The translations under genes were made by a program, and so were the position numbers. Shown here in pieces: positions 23,904-29,454 of a stretch of DNA of 29,454 bases (positions within the stretch are counted from its first letter, which is position 1; each line of letters begins with the position of its first letter). The stretch lies in NCBI GenBank assembly GCA_964591705.1, contig CAZQCX010000018.1, forward strand, positions 1-29,454. Direction: 5' to 3'. The notes under the pieces were generated by a model that searched no databases, had not been told where the DNA came from, and saw only the letters and a program-made list of their open reading frames with translations. The DNA comes from UBA11855 sp964591705 (GTDB lineage: Archaea; Thermoproteota; Bathyarchaeia; Bathyarchaeales; Bathycorpusculaceae).

Positions 23904-25043
23904 TTATCTGCGCTTTATGTGGAATTCGTCCAGTGTATCCTTTGCTTTTTCACGTTTTTGCCGGTGGTTTTCCAGGAACTTGTTCAGTTTCTCGGTCAGG
24001 TCTTTCTTGCATTCGCCGCAAAGCCTCTCGCCAGCTCTGCATTCTTGCTCTTTTTCTGCAAGCTTGTGGTCATCTTCCTCGAAGAGATAGAGATAGTACT
24101 GGAATATCGAGCAGACAGATGGGTCAGCTCCAGTTTTTCGTTGTTCTGTAGCTGTTCCCTTGCCGCCGGTGAAAGCGTTCCATATTTTGCGTTTTACCAG
24201 TTCAGGTGGGTCCATTGTGAAAACGCTGGTTTCGGGTTCTGAGGCGCTCATTTTTCCTCCCGCACCAAGGCCTGGCAGGAAACGACAGTGTATCTGTGCT
24301 GGCTTGTGGTAGCCAAGTTTCTGTGCTATGTCGCGGGTAACCCGCCAGTATGGGTCTTGATCGATGGCTGCTGGTATCAACGCAGGAACATTTTCACCCG
24401 TTAGTTTTCGGTGAATGAAACAAGGCGCGGCCTGCAACGCTGGCCAAAACACCCATCCAATATTTGTGCTGTCTTGGAAACCAAAAGTCGCTCGCGCTGT
24501 CGAGTATGTTATGCGCTTAGCAACTTCCAGTGTTATGTCGTAGAGCAGGTCAATGTCTTCGACATCATAGATTATGAACGTATTCTCAGGCTTGAACCCC
24601 AATGCTATCAGGTCCAGTGCATTCTCATAAGCGAAGTCACGAGTTTTTATGAGCGAGTTCTCATCGTCAACGAGGAATTTCTCGTCATCCGTCATCTGGA
24701 AGTAGAGGCGCGTGCCAAACTTTTCCTGCAAGCTGAGCGTGAATATCCAAGGAACTAGATGCCCGATATGCACCGGACCGGATGGGCCTCTGCCCGTATA
24801 GAGCACGAATTTTGTTCCTTTCTCGTATAGGTCGAGAACACTGTCAAGATCACGGTGGGAGAAGAAAATGCGTCTTTGAAGTTGAAGATGAAGCGTGCCC
24901 GTGTGTTTTGAGACTTTTTTCAGCAAGTCATCCGTGAGAGGTTGGGTTCCGAATTCGCGGACTAGGCGTTCGTAGTCGACTTTCCCCCTGACCTCCCAAG
25001 GGGTTACTATCATCTCGTTTTCTCCATTTCCAGACGAAGCCAT
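23904..25043 (-). CDS. trpS: Tryptophanyl-tRNA synthetase
   Basis: This class I synthetase charges tRNA-Trp. It has GRGPSGPVHIGHLVPW (HIGH at 92-95), FQMTDDEKFL, and the KMSAS loop at 264-268, and is of the archaeal/eukaryotic type (N-terminal TPWEVRGKVDYERLVREFG). The C terminus is the helical anticodon-binding region (CRAGERLCGECKKDLTEKLNKFL). Two starts are possible: ATG 25043 and ATG 25013; the latter has a good GGAG site nine bases ahead. Upstream lie a TATA box and an imperfect palindrome shared with the divergent pheST region. The cognate tRNA gene is in the same window. Confidence 0.97.
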   Translation of the reverse strand: MASSGNGENEMIVTPWEVRGKVDYERLVREFGTQPLTDDLLKKVSKHTGTLHLQLQRRIFFSHRDLDSVLDLYEKGTKFVLYTGRGPSGPVHIGHLVPWIFTLSLQEKFGTRLYFQMTDDEKFLVDDENSLIKTRDFAYENALDLIALGFKPENTFIIYDVEDIDLLYDITLEVAKRITYSTARATFGFQDSTNIGWVFWPALQAAPCFIHRKLTGENVPALIPAAIDQDPYWRVTRDIAQKLGYHKPAQIHCRFLPGLGAGGKMSASEPETSVFTMDPPELVKRKIWNAFTGGKGTATEQRKTGADPSVCSIFQYYLYLFEEDDHKLAEKEQECRAGERLCGECKKDLTEKLNKFLENHRQKREKAKDTLDEFHIKRR

Positions 25044-25085
25044 ACGAGATCACTTGAACCTGTTACGCATGAGTGAAATCTTCGA

Positions 25086-25095
25086 TCATATATTC
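25086..25095 (-). promoter_or_regulatory. TATA box of trpS
   Basis: On the minus strand GAATATATGA, preceded by purine-rich AAAAG (possible BRE), lies 43-52 nt upstream of ATG 25043. The predicted transcription start is near 25065. Confidence 0.5.
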
Positions 25096-25099
25096 TTTT

Positions 25100-25128
25100 G
25101 CAGGGCATATCGTGCTCCATATGCCTGC
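25100..25128. promoter_or_regulatory. Imperfect palindrome, possible operator
   Basis: GCAGGGCATAT (25100-25110), an 8-nt spacer, and ATATGCCTGC (25119-25128) form a 10-bp inverted repeat with a single bulged G. It abuts the BRE/TATA of trpS in the trpS-pheST divergent region, a typical place for a dimeric regulator to bind. A role is inferred. Confidence 0.4.
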
Positions 25129-25211
25129 AACTGACAATATTTAGGATGGATTGATTCATTGGCTATGCAAGATATATACCGCGTCCACAGCTCAAGTCAG
25201 TTATCAACAGA

Positions 25212-25220
25212 CTTTTATTA
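25212..25220 (+). promoter_or_regulatory. TATA box of pheST
   Basis: CTTTTATTA is centred about 23 nt upstream of the ATG at 25239, so transcription probably starts at or next to the start codon, giving a leaderless mRNA. Confidence 0.5.
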
Positions 25221-25238
25221 GCGACCATTAGACTACAT

Positions 25239-26792
25239 ATGAAAAATCACGCTTCACTGTCAACGAGGCAAAAATCAATGGTTGAGCTGAGAGCGCATGA
25301 AAAGAAACTACTCTTGACCCTCGAGAAATTGAATGGGCAGGCTTCAGTCCACAAGTTGATGTGTGAAAGTGGCCTTCCCGATGCTGCAGTGATGCGCTCT
25401 GCGCTGGTTCTCCAAGAGAAGGGGCTGGTCAAGATACATGCTGCCGCACAAACAGTAATCAAACTAAATCCAGAGGGAAAAACATACGCAGAGAACGGTT
25501 TGCCTGAAAGGCAGCTGGTCAATGCGGTAGTAGCCTTAGGTGGAAAGGCCCCCCTTGACTGCGCTGCCTCAGAAGCCGGTTTGCAAAAGAAATTTGTTCA
25601 GATTGCATTGGGATGGACGCAACGCAAGAAATGGGCGGTTTACGATTCCAAAACCAACATGCTGGCTGTGGCTGTGCATCCTGAGAAAGAGGCAGACGAG
25701 ACTCTACTCGAACGCCTGTCAAGCTGCCCTGAGAACTTGCCTATGGATCAGCTGGGTGAGGAGGACAAAGCAGCTGCTCAGACCCTGAAAAAGCGACAAC
25801 TCCTGGTGACCTCAGACAAGACTGCTAGGATCCTTGACTTGACTGAACAAGGCAGGATGGTGGTGCATGAAGACTCGTTGGTGAGAGAGGAAGTTACACA
25901 GCTTGCACCTGACCTCATCATCTCTGGCAAATGGCAAAGAGTCAAGCTTCAAAAGTATAATATTTGGGCGCCTGTCGCAAGAACGTGGCCAGGAAAGAAA
26001 CATCCTTATCTTGCTTTCCTTGACGAAATGCGGGAGAAGCTCGTTAACTTTGGTTTCAAGGAAATGACAGGCACAAATGTTGAGACTAGTTTCTTCAATT
26101 TTGATGCTCTTTATACTCCTCAGGACCATCCGGCGAGAGAGAGTTTTGGCATCTATTTTGTCAAGAACCCAGTTCATGGCAGCTTGGATTTGTACGAGGA
26201 AGCTGTCATCAGGGTTAAGGCAACGCATGAGAACGGGTGGGAAACAGGTAGCACCGGGTGGGGATATAAATACAGCAGAGAAGAAGCTGCACGCCTCATC
26301 CTGCGGGGACACGGAACGTGTTTGAGCGCAAGAACATTGCTTAGTAGAGACCTTGAGATTCCCAGCCGTTATTTCAGCATTGCTCGATGCTACAGACCTG
26401 AGGTCGTTGACAAGACTCATCTCAGCGAATTCAACCAAGTCGAGGGGATTGTGGTGGATCCAAACCTCAATCTTAAAGACTTGCTGGGCGTTCTCGAGAA
26501 ATTCGCAGTTGAAATCGCTGGAGCGGACAAAGTTAGGTTTAAGCCTGACTACTTTCCCTTCACGGAGCCAAGTGTTGAGCTGAGCGCTTTCAAAGAGGGT
26601 TACGGGTGGGTGGAGGTTGGAGGTTCTGGCATATTCCGTCCTGAAGTAACCCTTCCGTTAGGCGTGAAGGTTCCAGTGATTGCTTGGGGTTTGGGAGTTG
26701 ATCGCTTGTTCATGATGCGAGCTGGCATAGAAGACATACGGCATATTTTCAGTCAGAATCTGGACTGGCTCAGGAAAAAGGAGGTTACCTAG
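25239..26792 (+). CDS. pheS: Phenylalanyl-tRNA synthetase alpha subunit
   Basis: The catalytic subunit of the heterotetrameric class II PheRS. The N-terminal third carries winged-helix-like repeats (LRAHEKKLLLTLEKLNGQ; LPERQLVNAVVALGGKAPL), as in archaeal and eukaryotic PheS. The catalytic core shows ARCYRPEVVDKTHLSEFNQ (motif 2, from about residue 378), FNQVEGIVVD, and FRPEVTLPLG...AWGLGVDRLFMM (motif 3, about 484-493). The 517-residue length fits. Start ATG 25239 is supported by the TATA spacing; ATG 25278 (MVELRAHEKK) is the alternative. The stop is one base before pheT. Confidence 0.97.
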   Translation: MKNHASLSTRQKSMVELRAHEKKLLLTLEKLNGQASVHKLMCESGLPDAAVMRSALVLQEKGLVKIHAAAQTVIKLNPEGKTYAENGLPERQLVNAVVALGGKAPLDCAASEAGLQKKFVQIALGWTQRKKWAVYDSKTNMLAVAVHPEKEADETLLERLSSCPENLPMDQLGEEDKAAAQTLKKRQLLVTSDKTARILDLTEQGRMVVHEDSLVREEVTQLAPDLIISGKWQRVKLQKYNIWAPVARTWPGKKHPYLAFLDEMREKLVNFGFKEMTGTNVETSFFNFDALYTPQDHPARESFGIYFVKNPVHGSLDLYEEAVIRVKATHENGWETGSTGWGYKYSREEAARLILRGHGTCLSARTLLSRDLEIPSRYFSIARCYRPEVVDKTHLSEFNQVEGIVVDPNLNLKDLLGVLEKFAVEIAGADKVRFKPDYFPFTEPSVELSAFKEGYGWVEVGGSGIFRPEVTLPLGVKVPVIAWGLGVDRLFMMRAGIEDIRHIFSQNLDWLRKKEVT

Positions 26793-26793
26793 C

Positions 26794-28503
26794 ATGCCGA
26801 CGATCGATGTGAGTTACTCAGAATTTGAGAAACTGCTTAACCTGAAGTTTCAGGGAGACGTAGCTACGCTCGATGAAATACTTGCATTCGTGAAGAGCGA
26901 AGTCAAGCTCTTTGACCCGGATCAGGATCTGTTGAGCATTGAGATCAAGGACACGAACAGACCTGATCTTTGGGGAATTGAAGGGTTAGCTCGAGCATTA
27001 AAGGGGTACCTGAAACAAGAAGGTGAACCTAAGAGCTACAAAGTCGGTAAATCAATAGTCGACGTTTTTGTTGACTCCGGGCTTGCTGGAATTCGTCCCT
27101 TCCTGGGTTGTGCAATCATAAGAAACGTGAAGCTTACTGATACGATTATTCGCGGGTTAATGCACATGCAGGATAAGCTCGATCAGACCTATGGACGAAG
27201 CAGGCAGAAGACTTCGATTGGGCTTTATGATTTTGGTTTGATTGATCCGCCTTTGAGCTACGGTGTTTCCGGCCCTGAAGAAACAAGCTTTGTTCCGTTG
27301 GGTTTCACAGAGAAAATGACCTTGAGCGAGATTTTGGAGAATCACCCGAAAGGACTTGAGTACGGGCACATTGTAAGAAAACACCTTGTCTACCCTATTC
27401 TGATGGATTCAAAGAGGAAAGTTCTTTCGTTTCCGCCGATAATCAACTCAAACGATCTTGGCAGGGTATGTGAGGAAACACGAGACGTGCTTGTAGAAGT
27501 TACCGGAACATTGCATGAAACGGTGTTAAACACGTTGAAGCTTGTTTCGTTGGCGCTTGTTGATCGGGGTGGCACAGCTTATGCTGCAACGGTTCACTAT
27601 ATCGCTGAGCCAGAGGTGAGTGTCGTTACTCCCGACTTCGGCAGCAAGGTTGTGGAACTTGACATCGGATACACAAACAGGGTTCTTGGACTGGGGCTGA
27701 GTGGAAAGCGCATCGCAGCATTCCTCAGGATGGCGGGTTTTGGAGTGGAGAGAATTAGTGCTGGATCTGTCTCGGTTCGGGTACCTCCTTTTCGTATTGA
27801 TGTGATGCATCAGGTTGATCTGATTGAGGACGTTGGCATTGCCTATGGTTACAATAACATTAAGCCTTCGTGGCGCGACTTACCAACCAGTGGATGTGCC
27901 CGTCCTGAGCAACGATGGTTAAACATTGCACGCGAGTTAATGGTTGGACTTGGATTTCAGGAAGTTCTCACGTATACCTTGACTAGCCCAGAGAACTTGT
28001 TGACGAAGATGAACCTTAACGATGAGCATGGGAACAAAGACTGTTTGGTTGAAATTGTTAATCCTAAAGTGGTAACCATGACCTGTCTTAGGAATTGGCT
28101 TCTTCCCAGCCTGATAGAGTTTCTCAGCAACAATCAGTCAGTGGAGTTTCCTCAGAGAATCTTTGAGGTAGGCAAAGTCACCGTGCTCGATGAGTCGAAG
28201 GAGACAAAAACGAGGGATGAAGAACTGCTCGCCGCAGTTGCGACGCATCCAAATGCGGGTTTCAGTGAGATAAAGTCGGCTTTGGATGCCTTCCTAATGA
28301 ATTTGGGAGCGTCATGGGAAATCAGGGTTTCAGAGCATGAGAGTTTCATTGAGGGCCGTGTGGGTGAAATAGTCGTTAAAGGGGTAACTGTTGGCGTGGT
28401 AGGCGAATTGAGTCCGAAAGTGTTGGCTTTTTGGAAACTTGAGAATCCAGTTGCAGCTTTTGAACTGAACGTGGGGAAAATCTTTTCGCTGAGACTACGG
28501 TAG
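26794..28503 (+). CDS. pheT: Phenylalanyl-tRNA synthetase beta subunit
   Basis: The non-catalytic partner of PheS; it carries the B3/B4 editing region and B5 DNA-binding-like domain. The archaeal-type N terminus PTIDVSYSEFEKLLNLKF lacks the OB-fold extension of bacterial PheT, and the 569-residue length agrees with the archaeal form. Recognisable stretches are DTNRPDLWGIEGLARALKGY (about 49-68), the B5-type VVELDIGYTNRVLGLGLSG (about 285-303) and VDLIEDVGIAYGYNNIKP (about 339-356). It starts with ATG right after the pheS stop, so both subunits come from one mRNA. Confidence 0.97.
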   Translation: MPTIDVSYSEFEKLLNLKFQGDVATLDEILAFVKSEVKLFDPDQDLLSIEIKDTNRPDLWGIEGLARALKGYLKQEGEPKSYKVGKSIVDVFVDSGLAGIRPFLGCAIIRNVKLTDTIIRGLMHMQDKLDQTYGRSRQKTSIGLYDFGLIDPPLSYGVSGPEETSFVPLGFTEKMTLSEILENHPKGLEYGHIVRKHLVYPILMDSKRKVLSFPPIINSNDLGRVCEETRDVLVEVTGTLHETVLNTLKLVSLALVDRGGTAYAATVHYIAEPEVSVVTPDFGSKVVELDIGYTNRVLGLGLSGKRIAAFLRMAGFGVERISAGSVSVRVPPFRIDVMHQVDLIEDVGIAYGYNNIKPSWRDLPTSGCARPEQRWLNIARELMVGLGFQEVLTYTLTSPENLLTKMNLNDEHGNKDCLVEIVNPKVVTMTCLRNWLLPSLIEFLSNNQSVEFPQRIFEVGKVTVLDESKETKTRDEELLAAVATHPNAGFSEIKSALDAFLMNLGASWEIRVSEHESFIEGRVGEIVVKGVTVGVVGELSPKVLAFWKLENPVAAFELNVGKIFSLRLR

Positions 28504-28627
28504 TTCTAAACAAGCTTTGAGACCATGAATACTCAGTGGAGATCTAAGTTTCAGGGACTTGCGAGAGTTCGCTTGAATTCGGAGACTGAATGGAAGGAAA
28601 ACTTGGGTTATAGGATTTGCGTGGTAC

Positions 28628-29395
28628 TTGAGACTCAGTCTGTCTAATGGCATTTTTGCGACGCGCACAATAGAAGAGAATATTGAAGCTGTCAAACAGC
28701 TAGGTTTCGACAACTTGGAGTTCAACATGAAATGCATCGAGGAAAACGATGATGACTCGGTTAAATCTGTGAAAGAATTGATCGGTGCCAGTGGCCTCAA
28801 ATGCCTGACCGTTCATGCTGCCATTCTTCACGTGCAGAAGAAAAATGAAATTGAGAAGGCGAAATATTACAGTAGGGTTTCGCTGGACTTTGCCCATGAG
28901 CTTGATGCCGGTATCTTGGTCATCCACTCGAACGTTTCCCGCAAGCTGCCAGAGAAACTGAGACGCGTTTTTCTGGGTGAGATCTTCAGCGAGCTACCTT
29001 CATGTGCTAGAAGACTTGGCGTTAGACTGGCTTTGGAGAACTTGTCCTGTTCTTCAACTGGTTTTGGCAAGGATGTTGTTGAACTGGATGAGGTTCTGGG
29101 AATTGTGGATTGCGACGGCACAATGGGCATCACCTTTGATTTTTCCCATGCGACGGCAGCAGGGCAGACCGCTCACCTTCTTGAGAAATACTCGGACAGA
29201 ATCTGCAACATACACCTTAGCAGCAGAGCACACAAACCATTCGAAGAAGAGACAGATAACCTCAGGCTGCTTCTGAAGAAGCTCCGAGAGCACAGTTACG
29301 ATGGACCTTTGACTCTGGAATTGACGCAGAAATGCAGCGCTGAGGAAGTCCTGAGGACAATGAAAGTGATCGAACAAACAATTGCGGTTGTCTGA
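28628..29395 (+). CDS. Sugar phosphate isomerase/epimerase-like TIM barrel
   Basis: A 255-residue protein of the xylose isomerase/endonuclease IV-like TIM-barrel superfamily (COG1082 type). The likely metal-binding residues at barrel strand ends are E137 (LALENLS), D171 and H174 (ITFDFSHA), H196 (CNIHLSSR) and E231 (LTLELTQK). Members isomerise or epimerise sugars and related hydroxyacids, and some act on DNA; the substrate cannot be assigned. The start is TTG at 28628, just before the conserved RLSLSNGIF strand; no ATG is available upstream in frame. It follows pheT after 124 nt and ends 2 nt before the convergent tRNA-Ser gene. Confidence 0.82.
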   Translation: MRLSLSNGIFATRTIEENIEAVKQLGFDNLEFNMKCIEENDDDSVKSVKELIGASGLKCLTVHAAILHVQKKNEIEKAKYYSRVSLDFAHELDAGILVIHSNVSRKLPEKLRRVFLGEIFSELPSCARRLGVRLALENLSCSSTGFGKDVVELDEVLGIVDCDGTMGITFDFSHATAAGQTAHLLEKYSDRICNIHLSSRAHKPFEEETDNLRLLLKKLREHSYDGPLTLELTQKCSAEEVLRTMKVIEQTIAVV

Positions 29396-29397
29396 GA

Positions 29398-29454
29398 TGG
29401 CGCGGGGTGTGGGATTTGAACCCACGCGGCCTTTCGACCACAGACTTAGCAGGC
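29398..29454 (-). tRNA. tRNA-Ser(GCT), partial (5' part outside window)
   Basis: On the minus strand the visible part runs from the anticodon region to an encoded CCA (29400-29398). The loop CTGCTAA gives anticodon GCT. A long variable arm TGGTC-GAAA-GGCCG pairs fully, as in class II tRNAs. The T arm is GTGGG-TTCAAAT-CCCAC, then ACCCCGC, discriminator G and CCA. Discriminator G plus the variable arm support serine. The D arm and 5' acceptor strand lie beyond the window end. Confidence 0.9.

Noticed and set aside
1..29454. CRISPR arrays, insertion sequences, selenocysteine sites
   Set aside because: No repeated spacer-like units, no transposase frames with terminal repeats, and FwdB uses cysteine at position 118.

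Overview
The window looks like a chromosomal segment of an archaeon. Proteins, promoters and RNA genes all point there: a tetrahydromethanopterin (H4MPT) cyclohydrolase, a molybdenum/tungsten formylmethanofuran dehydrogenase operon, archaeal-type TrpRS and PheRS, type II methionine aminopeptidase, DUF1512, TATA-box promoters, many TTG starts and a tRNA with bulge-helix-bulge introns. A lone 5S rRNA gene and a non-canonical tRNA intron favour the TACK side. My best guess is a Bathyarchaeia-like lineage running an H4MPT-based Wood-Ljungdahl branch; no methyl-coenzyme M reductase gene is in view. That placement is inference.

Layout. 1-6.6 kb: C1 metabolism, with mch (+) converging on a fwdDBAC operon (-) and a CitG-like gene (-) upstream of it. 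6.7-9.8 kb: three paralogous predicted nucleotidyltransferases, one (+) and two overlapping (-). 9.9-13.0 kb: a PP-loop tRNA thiolation-type protein, an EamA transporter and a membrane glycosyltransferase. 13.2-14.7 kb: three tightly packed small genes of unknown function that share an N-terminal beta-strand module and a helical, wHTH-like C-terminal part. 15.0-15.2 kb: tRNA-Trp(CCA) on the minus strand with two introns; the larger carries elements of a box C/D guide RNA aimed at the same tRNA. 15.3-21.1 kb: an AbiEii-like nucleotidyltransferase, an unknown membrane protein, an APC permease, and a phosphoesterase/nucleotidyltransferase gene pair. 21.2-25.0 kb: 5S rRNA, DUF1512 protein, membrane zinc-ribbon protein, map and trpS. 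25.2-29.4 kb: pheS-pheT, a sugar isomerase-like TIM barrel and a partial tRNA-Ser(GCT).

How the genes fit together. Mch and Fwd catalyse neighbouring steps between formylmethanofuran and methylene-H4MPT, so the first 6.6 kb is one functional block. The right half is mainly translation machinery (tRNA-Trp, TrpRS, PheRS, Map, 5S, tRNA-Ser). Between them lie accessory genes, including five nucleotidyltransferase-fold proteins in two families. The most notable structure is the tRNA-Trp gene: exons of 38, 6 and 33 nt (the last including an encoded CCA), introns of 66 and 30 nt, and two antisense elements in the larger intron that place C34 and C39 at the position a box C/D guide would methylate. 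No CRISPR array, insertion sequence or prophage was seen.
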